Below are positions 1-8,538 of a stretch of DNA of 38,596 bases, piece after piece; the first letter of the stretch is position 1; each line of letters starts with the position of its first letter. The notes beneath the pieces are model-generated. The model saw only the letters and a program-made list of their open reading frames with translations, did not search any database and had not been told where the DNA came from. Position numbers and translations under genes: made by a program. Origin of the DNA: Rhodanobacter sp. (GTDB lineage: Bacteria > Pseudomonadota > Gammaproteobacteria > Xanthomonadales > Rhodanobacteraceae); assembly GCA_004298015.1 (NCBI GenBank), contig SCSE01000046.1:1-38596 (forward strand), read 5' to 3'.

Positions 1-124
1 CCATAGGATGGGTCTATCGGAAGGAGCGCATAGTGGTTCTATGCAAGCCTGACGAGAGACTCAGCCTATGGATGAGAGCACAATCGCAGCCCGAAGATTT
101 CTACGGCCCACGCTCCTAGGAGCC
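1..124. repeat. Partial copy of a structured dispersed repeat (162-bp family)
   Basis: This stretch aligns base for base, with scattered substitutions, to 21250-21371. It therefore matches a unit of the tandem repeat there, starting about 41 bases into the unit. It contains a hairpin GCATAG (28-33), loop 34-38, CTATGC (39-44). The flanks CCATAGG (1-7) and CCTATGG (65-71) are inverted. The equivalent hairpin in the other copy has a compensatory base-pair change, so the fold appears conserved. The left part of the unit lies outside the window. No coding potential is seen. Family name unknown to me. Confidence 0.75.
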
Positions 125-284
125 GGTCGGACCTATGAAAAATCGGCTGCAAATCTGCCTGCGCGGTCCATATTTCCGCCGTTTCTTGGTCGATAGAACG
201 ACTATCGGCCGACGAATCGTCGAAAATCTGTCCTCGCTCAGGCAAATTTCCGCTTTCGATTCCACAAGTCCGACAGGCTCCTAG
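116..284. mobile_element. MITE-like element with 17-bp terminal inverted repeats
   Basis: CTAGGAGCCGGTCGGAC at 116-132 is matched in inverse orientation by GTCCGACAGGCTCCTAG at 268-284, with one mismatch in 17. The roughly 169-bp interior has no credible gene but holds a perfect small hairpin, CGATAG (191-196)/CTATCG (202-207). Size and ends fit a non-autonomous miniature element. The left end abuts or overlaps the end of the preceding repeat, so insertion next to the repeat is possible. The parental transposon was not identified. The right end lies 18 bases from the ligD stop codon, so the element may also act as ligD's 3' border. Confidence 0.55.
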
Positions 285-302
285 AGCCGGCGAATCCCGG
301 CT

Positions 303-2858
303 TCATCCGAGTTGCTTCATGATCTCCTCGAGATCCTGGCGCACTGTGTCGATGCCGGCCCACGGGTCGGCACGCAGTCGTGCAAGTCGCCGAGGCGCCG
401 ATCGAATAGTGAAGGCGTGGCCGCTTTTCAACCGGCCCAGCTCGCTCCAGCGCAGCGGCATGGCAACTGGCGCACCGGGGCGGGCGCGAAGTGAGTACGA
501 CGCCACACTGGTGGCTCCGCGGCTGTTGCGCAGGTAATCCACATAGATCTTGCCGCGGCGCGACACCTTGCTGGCGCTGGCGGTGAACTCCAGCGGGTAC
601 GCTTGCGCCAGCGTACTGGCAAATGCATGGGCAAAATCCTTCACCCGCGCCCACGAACAGCCGGGATTCAGCGGCACCACCACGTGCAAGCCTTTGCCGC
701 CCGTGGTACGCAGAAACGAAACCAGCCCGAGCTGCGTCAGCTGCCGCCGCAGCAGCCGCGCTGCCGCCACGACGCGATGCCAGGCGACATCATCGCCCGG
801 ATCCAGGTCGAACACCACGCGGTCGGCGCGATCTGGCTGCTCTATGGTCGAGCCCCACGGGTGGAATTCCAGCACGCCGAACTGCACCAGTTCGAGTACC
901 GAGCTTGCATCGCGAGGATAGATGTAGGTTGCCTTGGTGCCTGACGCTTCCTGCAGTTTTGCGCTGCCCACGTGTTTCAGCCCGGAGATAAGGTGCTTCT
1001 GGAAGAAGCAGGTTTTCGCTGTGCCTTCCGGACAGCGCAGGACCGAGGTGGCGCGATCCACTACCCCCGGCAAGAACCAATCCATCACGCGGCGGTAGTA
1101 GTCGGCAACATCCTGCTTGGTGATGCCGTCGTCCGGATACACCTCCCGATCGGGATGGCTGATCGTGATATCGGCCTCCGCGACGGAAACCCTGCGCCTC
1201 TTGCGGCGTGCCGTCGTTTTCGTTGGCGGGACAGAACGGGGACGATCGGAATCAGCCAGCTCTGCGGCGGTCTTGTCGGTTCGCATGGTTTTCAGGCTCG
1301 GTTGGCGCAGCAGGTTGTTGTTGCCGATGCCGCGGTAATACACCTCGGCCACGGCGGTGGGCTTGACCCAGCGCGCGTGGCGCAGCAAGGAATCGATCCC
1401 GGTGATTGCCACGGCAGGTCTGGCGCTGCTCTTGCCCATCAGGGTCTGGCTCAGCTGGCGTAACTCGGCATCTGAAAAACCGGTGCCGACACGGCCGGCA
1501 TAAGTCCAACCGCATTTCACCGAGGGATCGGGTCGGGCCAGCAGCAGCGAGCCCAAACCTTGGCGATGGCCCTTGGGTGGCGTGTAACCGACCACCGCAA
1601 ACTCATCGCTTTCCAAGCGTTTTATTTTCAACCAATCATCGCCACGTCCAGCCCTGTAGGGCGAATCGACGCGCTTGGAAACGATGCCTTCCAATTGCTG
1701 TTCGGTAGCTATCCGGAAAGCGCCTGCACCGTCGCCGATCGCGTGGGTGCTGAAGGCCAGATGGCGTGGCGCGTGTGCCAGCAACTGTTGCAGCAACTGC
1801 TTGCGCTGCAGCAATGTCACTTGCGACAGGTCGCTACCTTCGAAGTAGGGCAGGTCGAACAGTACATAGACCAACGGCAGTTGAGCCTCACCCGACAGCG
1901 TCTGCTGCAGCCCGTTGAAATCGCTGTGTCCGTGCGCATCCAGCGCAACCAGCTCACCATCGAGCCGGGCAGAGCGCAGCCCCAGCGACATCAGTGCTTG
2001 CACGACATCGGGCAATCGATCGTTCCATGTCAATGCATTGCGTGACCACAACTTCACCTCGCCGTCAGCGATCGCCCCGAGGATACGGTAGCCATCCCAC
2101 TTCACTTCGTGTAGCCATTGCTCGCCGCCGGGCGGAAACTCGCGGAGGCGCGCCAGCTCAGGTTTGAAGAAGGCATGGCTAGGCGGCGCGGCGAGCGCGC
2201 CGGCCAGCGCACTCGCCGCCCTGGCCAGCCGCAGCCGCGGAGCTTTCTTCGCCTTCGGGATAGATCTTTTGCGCGCAGTGGACTTTCTCGCAGTTGCCTT
2301 GGTCGCTGGCGTTTTCGCTGCGCTTCGGGTGCTGCGGATCATTTTCGCGTCGAGCAGATCGTCGGCTTCGACGTCACCGGCGAATGCATCCTGCGCCTTG
2401 ATCAGAAACCAGGCGGGCTGGCGTTCCTTTCGGTGGCTGCGCACAAGGTGCCAGCCACCTCGAAGCCGCTTGCCGAACAGCTCAAAGCGCAGATGCCCCT
2501 TCCGCAGCTGGGCTTCGGCGTCGCCTTCGGTTGTCCATATGCCGACGTCGAACTGATCGACATGACCTTTGCCGTAGCCGTGTTCGATGTCGCCCTCGAA
2601 GGTGGCGTAGGAAACCGGATGATCCTCTACCTCGACGGCCAAACGCTTCACCTTGGGGTCGTAGCTTGGCCCCTTCGGAATCGCCCAGCTTTTCAGTACA
2701 TCGCCGACCTGCAGCCGGAAATCGAAGTGACGGCGACTCGCATGATGGAGTTGCACCACAAAGATCGTACGGTGGCCGAGAGTACGTCGATCGTTGTCGA
2801 CAGGTTCACGCGTTACGGCAAAATCACGTTTGCGTTGGTATTCTCGAAGACCGCTCAT
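303..2858 (-). CDS. ligD: Multifunctional NHEJ DNA ligase D (phosphoesterase-ligase-polymerase)
   Basis: This 851-residue protein processes and seals double-strand breaks together with Ku. Three domains are visible. Residues about 5-165 form the 3'-phosphoesterase domain (H-rich QLHHASRRHFDFRL segment). Residues about 225-520 form the ATP-dependent ligase, with adenylation lysine K253 in EVKWDGYR, the DGELVAL motif and a C-terminal EGIVSKR/DDWLKIK pair. Residues about 560-851 form the archaeo-eukaryotic-primase-type polymerase, with metal-binding D684/D686 in VVFDLDPGDD and a GGKGLHVVVP motif. Lys/Arg/Ala-rich linkers separate the domains (about 175-215 and 535-556). The order PE-Lig-Pol is the Pseudomonas type, unlike the mycobacterial Pol-PE-Lig order. 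It is divergent from ku. The start ATG at 2858 lies 2 nt after the stop of a possible small upstream frame, which suggests translational coupling. Confidence 0.95.
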   Translation of the reverse strand: MSGLREYQRKRDFAVTREPVDNDRRTLGHRTIFVVQLHHASRRHFDFRLQVGDVLKSWAIPKGPSYDPKVKRLAVEVEDHPVSYATFEGDIEHGYGKGHVDQFDVGIWTTEGDAEAQLRKGHLRFELFGKRLRGGWHLVRSHRKERQPAWFLIKAQDAFAGDVEADDLLDAKMIRSTRSAAKTPATKATARKSTARKRSIPKAKKAPRLRLARAASALAGALAAPPSHAFFKPELARLREFPPGGEQWLHEVKWDGYRILGAIADGEVKLWSRNALTWNDRLPDVVQALMSLGLRSARLDGELVALDAHGHSDFNGLQQTLSGEAQLPLVYVLFDLPYFEGSDLSQVTLLQRKQLLQQLLAHAPRHLAFSTHAIGDGAGAFRIATEQQLEGIVSKRVDSPYRAGRGDDWLKIKRLESDEFAVVGYTPPKGHRQGLGSLLLARPDPSVKCGWTYAGRVGTGFSDAELRQLSQTLMGKSSARPAVAITGIDSLLRHARWVKPTAVAEVYYRGIGNNNLLRQPSLKTMRTDKTAAELADSDRPRSVPPTKTTARRKRRRVSVAEADITISHPDREVYPDDGITKQDVADYYRRVMDWFLPGVVDRATSVLRCPEGTAKTCFFQKHLISGLKHVGSAKLQEASGTKATYIYPRDASSVLELVQFGVLEFHPWGSTIEQPDRADRVVFDLDPGDDVAWHRVVAAARLLRRQLTQLGLVSFLRTTGGKGLHVVVPLNPGCSWARVKDFAHAFASTLAQAYPLEFTASASKVSRRGKIYVDYLRNSRGATSVASYSLRARPGAPVAMPLRWSELGRLKSGHAFTIRSAPRRLARLRADPWAGIDTVRQDLEEIMKQLG

Positions 2859-2860
2859 GA

Positions 2861-3016
2861 TCAGTCCGTCGCTCCATCCATCCCTGCCTTTGGGATGGCC
2901 TTCTTGGAGGCCAGTTTCGGCTTCGTTTCCGGGGCGGCATCATCCATCGCGGCCTGGGTGGCACGCAGCCGCGTGAGGGTTTCGCCGGTACGCGATGCAC
3001 GTTTGCAGGCGGGCAT
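2861..3016 (-). CDS. Possible small basic ORF coupled to ligD
   Basis: A 51-codon frame starts at ATG 3016. A GAGGGAG Shine-Dalgarno-like sequence lies about 10 nt upstream. The stop TGA falls two bases before the ligD start. The product is rich in Lys, Ala and Pro in its second half and has no family I recognise. The close stop/start junction is the main support, because ligD has no obvious well-spaced ribosome binding site of its own. It could equally be leader sequence. Not recognised; low confidence. Confidence 0.3.
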   Translation of the reverse strand: MPACKRASRTGETLTRLRATQAAMDDAAPETKPKLASKKAIPKAGMDGATD

Positions 3017-3329
3017 GGCCGCAATCTCCCTCGTCGCAAACAACGGGTGAGTACAAAACGCTAGCGAACGCGCCGTGCGCCCCGAGTGAAGCGTTCATCG
3101 CCTTCGGGTATTTGACAGCTCGTAGACACCACGACAGGAATAGTGGGACAGCTGTGCGAAGGAGCCCTACAAAGCCTGAGGAGCAGCCCTTGGGCGCCAC
3201 TAACCAAGACAAAAGGCTGCCTGCCAGCGAAAGGCAGCGGGGTGGGTGCGCCGCAGCGGCGAAGAAGGCGTTGAAGACCCGCCCAAAGAAGACATCTGAC
3301 CGAACACGCTTCGCCGGAGACCCTATGAC
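3017..3329. other. ligD-ku divergent intergenic region
   Basis: This stretch separates the divergent ligD side from ku and must carry the promoters of both. I see a TTGACA hexamer at 3112-3117 but no convincing -10 at 16-18 bp. GGAG sits about 10 nt before the ku ATG. Reading frames here look like chance frames. No repeat or RNA gene was recognised. Confidence 0.5.
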
Positions 3330-4277
3330 ATGGCACGCCCCATCTGGACTGGAACCCTTTCATTCGGCCTGCTCAACGTGCCGGTTTCCCTGATGGCGGC
3401 CGAACGCAGTGTCGACTTGCATTTCCGTATGCTGGATAGCCGCAGCAATGCTCCGGTGCGCTATGAGCGCGTCAACGCTGAAACCGGCGAGGAAGTCCCA
3501 TGGAAGGAAATCGTCAAGGCCTTCGAATACAAGAAGGACAGTTACGTCGTATTGAAGCCTGAAGATATCAAGTCGGCGGCCTCAAAAGGTCGCGAAGTGG
3601 TGGAGGTGCAGACCTTCGTCGATGCGGACGCGATCGGGCCCGAATATTTCGAGAAGCCTTACGTGCTCGTACCGGGCAAGAAAGCGGAGAAGGGCTACGT
3701 ACTTTTTCGCGAAACGCTCATGCGAACCGGCAAGATAGGAATTGCGCGGGTAGTCATTCGCACACGTGAATATCTGTCGGCAGTGATCCCCAAGGGTAAC
3801 GCGCTGATGCTCGTGTTGCTGCGCTACCCACAGGAACTGGTGGACATAAGCGACTACAGGATCCCCGAAGGTGCCGCTTCCAGATACCGTATCTCGCCGA
3901 AAGAAATGCAGATGGCCGAACAGCTGATCGATTCGATGAGCGGCGACTGGAAACCGGGCGACTACCGCGACGAATTTCGCGACCGCCTGCGCAAGATCAT
4001 CCAGAAACGACTGAAGTCCAAAGGTATGGTCACACCGCCACCCGCTGACGAGGCGGAGATGCCGGAAAACGCGACTACCAACGTGGTGGATTTCATGGCT
4101 CTGCTGCAGCAGAGCCTGGCCAGCAAAAAGCGGACGCCGGCGAAGCAGGCCCCGAAGAAAGCGGCGCGCCCGGCAGCCACCCGAAAATCTGCCAGCGCAC
4201 CAACGAAGAAAAAGACCACGGCACAAAAAGCCACCAAGCGGACGCCGACCCGCCGCCGGCCACTTGCGGGGACCTGA
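3330..4277 (+). CDS. ku: Non-homologous end-joining protein Ku
   Basis: This 315-residue bacterial Ku would form a homodimeric ring on DNA ends and recruit LigD. The N-terminus has the family signature (ARPIWTGTLSFGLLNVPV) followed by the single Ku beta-barrel core to about residue 245. Conserved-looking segments include the Y-x-Y-K-K-D region near residue 65 and the EYL-S-A-V-I-P-K-G-NALML stretch near 150. The C-terminal 60 residues are a low-complexity Lys/Ala/Thr/Arg-rich tail, as in many bacterial Ku proteins, and probably bind DNA and LigD. ATG at 3330 is preceded by GGAG. It is divergent from ligD, the usual partner arrangement. Length is normal for the family (about 260-320). Confidence 0.95.
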   Translation: MARPIWTGTLSFGLLNVPVSLMAAERSVDLHFRMLDSRSNAPVRYERVNAETGEEVPWKEIVKAFEYKKDSYVVLKPEDIKSAASKGREVVEVQTFVDADAIGPEYFEKPYVLVPGKKAEKGYVLFRETLMRTGKIGIARVVIRTREYLSAVIPKGNALMLVLLRYPQELVDISDYRIPEGAASRYRISPKEMQMAEQLIDSMSGDWKPGDYRDEFRDRLRKIIQKRLKSKGMVTPPPADEAEMPENATTNVVDFMALLQQSLASKKRTPAKQAPKKAARPAATRKSASAPTKKKTTAQKATKRTPTRRRPLAGT

Positions 4278-4767
4278 GGTCCAGGAGCTTGGCTAGCTTG
4301 GCTACTCTGCAGCAGCAGGTTTCGAGACAAGACAAGGCAATCCAACGGTAAACCCCCGTGGAGAAGACTGCGCTGGGTCGCCGGTGTCCTGCACATGCGG
4401 CCAGACGGCCGCTTTCACCGGCGACAATTGTGTCGCTGTCAGCAGGGTTAGCCGGTTGCCCTTGGGCGCGGACTGTCCAGTACGGTACAGCGCCAAGCCA
4501 GAAAGATGATCGAAACGCGCGTTGCTCAGTTGCAGAGACCTTGCGCATCGTCGAGCAGCTTACCGGCAGCGGCAGTCGAGACACGGTAGCGAGCAGGGCC
4601 GGCGGATACCGGCTGGTGGAGAGGGATCTGGATTTTGCGGAAGCGGGAAGTGCGCTTTGCGGCGAGGTGGACCCACGCACGCTGCGCGTCTCACCCGCTG
4701 AGCGCCTCGCTCCACCGCAGCGGTTGAAGCGAAAGCATACAAGCGCGGCAACACCTTGGTGGACAGG
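4278..4767. other. Intergenic region between ku and modE
   Basis: About 490 bp without a recognisable gene. A 143-codon frame exists at 4358-4789, but its predicted product has no known motif, is Arg/Ala/Ser-rich like a chance GC-rich frame, and would run through the ModE operator. A short tandem duplication of TAGCTTGGC is seen near 4290-4310, just after the ku stop. No clear terminator was found. Confidence 0.4.
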
Positions 4768-4791
4768 CGTTATAAAAAAGATTATATAACG
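4768..4791. promoter_or_regulatory. ModE operator in front of modE
   Basis: CGTTATAAA (4768-4776), six-base spacer, TATATAACG (4783-4791) is an imperfect dyad. It fits the known ModE consensus CGnTATATA-N6-TATATAnCG with one mismatch. It ends four bases before the modE ATG (4796), so bound ModE would block transcription start or early elongation of modE and presumably modABC. This implies autorepression under molybdate or tungstate sufficiency. Confidence 0.85.
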
Positions 4792-4795
4792 AATC

Positions 4796-5599
4796 ATGAA
4801 TTCGCGCCCCCTAAAAGCCGAAGGTCGTTTTTGGCTGACCCAGCCCGGATCCAGTGCGATTGGACACGGCCGTATCGAACTACTGGAATGCATCCATCGC
4901 GGCGGATCGATAAGCCAGGCCGCTCGCGACATGGGCATGAGTTACAAGGCAGCCTGGGACGCCGTAGACGGGATGAATAACCTCGCAGATGGCGTGCTGG
5001 TGGAGCGGACGACCGGGGGGCGTCACGGTGGCGGCACGCGATTGACCGAGCGAGGTCTGCAGGTGATCGAGGTGTACCGTGCCGCGGAAGCCCAGTTCCA
5101 GGACTTCCTGGTCCGACTGGGCGTTGGCATCGCAGATTTCGAACATTTCTTTGACGTGATGCGGGGGTGGGGAATGCGTACAAGTGCCCGCAATGAATTG
5201 GTCGGGAAGGTCAAGTCCGTAACGCTGGGTGCGGTCAACGCCGAAGTGGTACTGGATATCGGCGGGGGAGACGAATTGGTCGCTGTCATCACCAACGCCA
5301 GCGTGGAGAATCTTGCGCTTCAGCCAGGCGGGACGGCGTATGCCCTGGTGAAGGCGCCATGGGTAGTCCTGACCACGGGGGAGACGATCAAGACCAGTGC
5401 CCGGAATCGCTTGTGCGGGAAGGTCGAGAGGGTGGAGGAGGGTGCCGTCAACGCCGAAGTTACCTTGACACTCCCCGGCGGCAAGCGAATGACCGCGATC
5501 GTCACCAACGACAGCGTGCGCGAGCTTGGCCTGCGGCCCGGCGTACGTGCGTGTGCCCTTGTCAAGGCGTCACACGTCATCGTCGCGGTCAACGTCTGA
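4796..5599 (+). CDS. modE: Molybdate-responsive transcriptional regulator ModE
   Basis: This 267-residue protein has the full-length ModE architecture. Residues about 1-115 are a LysR-like winged helix-turn-helix (GSISQAARDMGMSYKAAWDAVD is the HTH). Two tandem Mop/TOBE molybdate-binding domains follow, each beginning with TSARN and carrying a G-K-V then GAVNAEV pattern (about 127-190 and 200-265). In the family, ModE dimers binding MoO4 or WO4 repress molybdate transport genes. There is an operator directly upstream and another before the porin. No strong Shine-Dalgarno precedes the ATG because the operator occupies that space, so leaderless or weak initiation is possible. modA begins 53 bp downstream on the same strand. 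Confidence 0.95.
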   Translation: MNSRPLKAEGRFWLTQPGSSAIGHGRIELLECIHRGGSISQAARDMGMSYKAAWDAVDGMNNLADGVLVERTTGGRHGGGTRLTERGLQVIEVYRAAEAQFQDFLVRLGVGIADFEHFFDVMRGWGMRTSARNELVGKVKSVTLGAVNAEVVLDIGGGDELVAVITNASVENLALQPGGTAYALVKAPWVVLTTGETIKTSARNRLCGKVERVEEGAVNAEVTLTLPGGKRMTAIVTNDSVRELGLRPGVRACALVKASHVIVAVNV

Positions 5600-5652
5600 G
5601 TCGCGGCGTCGACTCGGATCCCGAACAATTACCGAGAGAGAGAGAGTGAATC

Positions 5653-6600
5653 ATGTGGACAAAGCAGGCCCGGCGTTCCGCACCCATAGCGTTATTAGTT
5701 TTTGCTATAGCGATGACAGGCCATCCGGAGGTTGCGTCGGCGACCACGCCCCTGACGGTAGCCTATGCGGGCTCGATGGGCGCCGTGATGGACAAGGGCC
5801 TGGGGCCGAGGTTCGACAGCATGCACGCCAGTACCTTCCAGGGCATGGGACACGGGGCCTATGGTCTGGCCCGGCTCCTGGCGGCTCGGCAACAACGGGC
5901 CGATGTCTTCGTCTCCATCACGGCGGGACCGGTGGAAATTCTGCAGAAGGCGGGTTTGCTGGGCGAAGCCGTGCCCGTCGCCAGCACGCAGATGGTGATC
6001 GCCTACAGCAAGCACAGTCACTACGCAAAAGCCCTGCAAGCAGCACGTCATGGGGGGAAGCCCTGGTATGAAGTGCTGCAAACGCCTGGCCTGCGTTTCG
6101 GGCGCACCGACCCCGCAGTGGACCCACAGGGACGCAACATCATTTTCGCGATGCAACTGGCAGAACGCTATTACAAGCAGCCGGGACTGGCTGCGAAGAT
6201 TCTGGGTCCGGTACAGAATGCGAAACAGGTCTTCGCCGAACCTTCCCTGCTTTCGCGATTGCAATCCGGCCAGCTTGATGCCTCATCGGGTTACCTGAGC
6301 GCAGCGATTTCTCAGCATCTGTCCTATGTCCCGCTACCGGACGAAATCAACCTTTCCAACCCGGCGATGATTGCGAGGTGGTACAGCCGGGCCCATTTTT
6401 CCATCCACCAGCCGAATGGCAAGGCGGTCGAACTCGCACCGCAACCCCTGGTGTTCTATGCCGGTGTACTCAAGAATGCCGCACACCCCCGGCTTGCCGC
6501 CCAATTCGTCGACTTTCTGCGCAGTGCCAAGGGGCAGGAACTGTTGTCGGCTTATGGCTACAGCAAGCCCAAGGGCCATGCGCTCTGGCCTGCTCGCTGA
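5653..6600 (+). CDS. modA: Periplasmic molybdate/tungstate-binding protein (ModA/WtpA-like)
   Basis: This 315-residue substrate-binding protein has an N-terminal signal peptide (basic start, hydrophobic stretch about 10-24, likely cleavage near VASA-T). The mature part starts with LTVAYAGSMGAVM, the oxyanion-binding start typical of this superfamily. It contains GRTDPAVDPQGRN around residue 155, which resembles the WtpA/tungstate-binding branch (GRxDPxxDPxG) more than classical E. coli ModA. Molybdate, tungstate or both are therefore possible ligands. It lies between modE and modB, and its stop overlaps the likely modB start. Role: delivers oxyanion to ModBC at the inner membrane. Confidence 0.88.
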   Translation: MWTKQARRSAPIALLVFAIAMTGHPEVASATTPLTVAYAGSMGAVMDKGLGPRFDSMHASTFQGMGHGAYGLARLLAARQQRADVFVSITAGPVEILQKAGLLGEAVPVASTQMVIAYSKHSHYAKALQAARHGGKPWYEVLQTPGLRFGRTDPAVDPQGRNIIFAMQLAERYYKQPGLAAKILGPVQNAKQVFAEPSLLSRLQSGQLDASSGYLSAAISQHLSYVPLPDEINLSNPAMIARWYSRAHFSIHQPNGKAVELAPQPLVFYAGVLKNAAHPRLAAQFVDFLRSAKGQELLSAYGYSKPKGHALWPAR

Positions 6601-7372
6601 GCTGCTCGCCATGGCAAAAGCCAGCTGGGTTTACTGGATCGGCGCACTGGCACTTGTGGTGCTGGTATTGCCATTTGCTGGATTGCTGGTCAGCACCCCC
6701 TGGTTGCGAATGCATTTCCAGCCGGGCGATGTCGCGGCGATCAGCGTTTCAGTGCTTTACACGCTGCTGGCGTTGATCATCGTGGTCGTATTCGGCACCC
6801 CGTTGGCATGGTGGCTGGCACGCTGCCAATTCCGCGGCAAGGTCCTCATCGACGCACTGACCCTGTTGCCCTTGTTGGCGCCACCGCTGGCCATGGGTTT
6901 GCTGCTGGCGATGGTGTTCGGCCCCTATGGCTGGCTCGGCGAGCCACTGCGCCGGCTGGGCCTGGAATTGACCAATACCCCCCAGGCTTTTGTGCTGGCC
7001 CAGGTCTACGGGGCGGCGCCGTACTACATTGTGACCGCCAGATCCGCCTTCGAAGGCGTCCCGCGCGAACTCGAGCAGATGGCGCTCACCCTGGGCCGGG
7101 GGCCATGGCAGTCGTTCTGGCGGGTGACATTCCCACTCGCCGGGTTGGGACTGGCCTCCGGGCTGGCACTGGCCTGGGTCCGTGCGATGGGCGAGTTCGG
7201 GATCGTGCTGATCGTCGCCTACTTCCCGCAAGGCATCCCGGTAAAACTGTGGACCAACCTGCAGGATAGTGGGCTCGATGCCGTCTACCCGTTGCTTTGG
7301 CTGTTCTTCGTCGTGGCGCTGCCGCTACCTCTCGCGTTGGGCCTGCTGTCGCGGCGCCAACCGGTTTATTGA
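6578..7372 (+). CDS. modB: Molybdate/tungstate ABC transporter permease ModB
   Basis: This inner-membrane permease has about five to six hydrophobic segments and a binding-protein-dependent transport (MetI-like) fold. The EAA-loop region is visible as LEQMALTLGRGPWQSFWRVTFPL around residues 165-185. The start at 6578 overlaps the modA 3' end. ATG 6611 (MAKASWVYW) is an equally acceptable alternative. The open frame extends further upstream to 6371, but that part is inside modA and is a shadow. modC begins 2 nt after the modB stop, so the genes are tightly coupled. About 264 residues fits ModB/WtpB. Confidence 0.92.
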   Translation: MRSGLLAELLAMAKASWVYWIGALALVVLVLPFAGLLVSTPWLRMHFQPGDVAAISVSVLYTLLALIIVVVFGTPLAWWLARCQFRGKVLIDALTLLPLLAPPLAMGLLLAMVFGPYGWLGEPLRRLGLELTNTPQAFVLAQVYGAAPYYIVTARSAFEGVPRELEQMALTLGRGPWQSFWRVTFPLAGLGLASGLALAWVRAMGEFGIVLIVAYFPQGIPVKLWTNLQDSGLDAVYPLLWLFFVVALPLPLALGLLSRRQPVY

Positions 7373-7374
7373 GC

Positions 7375-8445
7375 ATGCACGTGCATTATCGCCTGCAACA
7401 GCCGTTGCCTCTGGATGCAAAGCTGCAGCTTGACGGCTTCACTGTTTTGCACGGCGTGTCCGGCAGTGGCAAGACCAGTCTGCTCAGGGCGATCGCAGGA
7501 CTGTTGCCGGGGCATGGCGAGCCATGGGGCGGCTGGCCAGTACAACATCGTCCGGTAGGTTATCTGCCGCAGGGCTGCGCGCTGTTTCCCCATTTGCGGG
7601 TTTGGCAAAACGTGGCTTTCGCGCTTGACGGCTCCCGACTCCAGCGCCGCTCGCGGGCGATGCAACTGCTCGATGAGCTCGGTCTTGCCGGGTTGGCCGA
7701 TCGATGGCCACGGCAGATCTCCGGCGGTCAATTGCAACGTGTGGCGCTCGCTCGGGCGCTCGCACGACAACCACAACTTCTGCTGCTCGACGAACCTACC
7801 TCGGCACTGGACCCGGTGACCCGCGACGATGTCATCGACGAACTGCTGATCGGGATACGGCGCAGCGGGGTGCCCGCCCTGGTTGCCAGCCACGACCCGC
7901 ATCTGGCGACGCTGGCCGATAGCGTCGCGCTTCTGGCGGACGGTCAGGTCATTCAGCAGGGATCACCGGCTGAGGTGTTTCGGCGACCGGTCAATGTCGC
8001 GGCAGCGCAGTTGCTGGGGATCAGCAACATCCATCCCGCTACGGTATTGGGGCGACACGGTGCACTGGTCGAGCTGGACTGTGGCGGGCTGCGTTTGCGC
8101 GCATCCCCGCCCACCGAACTGGGTCGGGACAGCGAAGTTCGCGTGGCAATAGCTGCCGAGGCGATTGATGTGGAGCCTGTTCGTAATGGGGGCCCGATGA
8201 CCCTGGTGCGGCGGCGCCGTGAAGGCCTTTGCCAGCGACTATGGCTGCGGAGTGCCGCAGGGGTGACCATGCAGGCCTTGTTGCCGCCGTTGGCGCGCAA
8301 CGATTGGCAGCTCGGCGACATGCTGCAAATCAGCGTGCCGCCTGAGCATGTGCATCTGTTTGCGCGCAACGCCAGGGGCGCGATTCCATCGGCGGGCAGG
8401 GCCCCGATGCAAACAACGGCCGCAGGCATGCCGCGTCCCGCGTGA
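7375..8445 (+). CDS. modC: Molybdate/tungstate ABC transporter ATPase ModC
   Basis: This 356-residue ATPase energises uptake through ModB. Visible motifs are Walker A GVSGSGKTS (about residues 26-34), Q-loop YLPQGCALFPHL, ABC signature ISGGQLQRVALARAL, Walker B LLLLDEPTSALD and H-loop VASHD. A C-terminal MOP/TOBE regulatory region follows from about residue 215 (ISNIHPATVLG). The true start is ATG 7375, right after the modB stop; an upstream extension of the frame to 7297 lies inside modB. The last roughly 20 residues are polar and probably variable. A ModE operator and the porin gene follow. Confidence 0.93.
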   Translation: MHVHYRLQQPLPLDAKLQLDGFTVLHGVSGSGKTSLLRAIAGLLPGHGEPWGGWPVQHRPVGYLPQGCALFPHLRVWQNVAFALDGSRLQRRSRAMQLLDELGLAGLADRWPRQISGGQLQRVALARALARQPQLLLLDEPTSALDPVTRDDVIDELLIGIRRSGVPALVASHDPHLATLADSVALLADGQVIQQGSPAEVFRRPVNVAAAQLLGISNIHPATVLGRHGALVELDCGGLRLRASPPTELGRDSEVRVAIAAEAIDVEPVRNGGPMTLVRRRREGLCQRLWLRSAAGVTMQALLPPLARNDWQLGDMLQISVPPEHVHLFARNARGAIPSAGRAPMQTTAAGMPRPA

Positions 8446-8475
8446 GTCCAAGGGGCGACGTACGGTCGTGGTTAC

Positions 8476-8499
8476 CGTTATATAAAGATATATATAGCG
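8476..8499. promoter_or_regulatory. ModE operator in front of the porin gene
   Basis: CGTTATATA (8476-8484), six-base spacer, TATATAGCG (8491-8499) is an almost perfect ModE dyad, better than the one before modE. It lies in the 93-bp gap between modC and the porin, 39 bp before the porin ATG, a usual position for an operator on its own promoter. A direct repeat CGACTTTCAGA follows twice (8498-8508 and 8512-8522). The inference is separate Mo/W-dependent control of the porin. Confidence 0.88.
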
Positions 8500-8538
8500 A
8501 CTTTCAGATAACGACTTTCAGACGAGGAGAAAGGAGAC

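Noticed and set aside
3112..3140. TTGACA as ku promoter
   Set aside because: No acceptable -10 at 16-18 bp; nearest AT-rich hexamer is too far.
4358..4789. 143-codon frame between ku and modE
   Set aside because: No motif, no good ribosome binding site, runs through the ModE operator and composition looks like chance.
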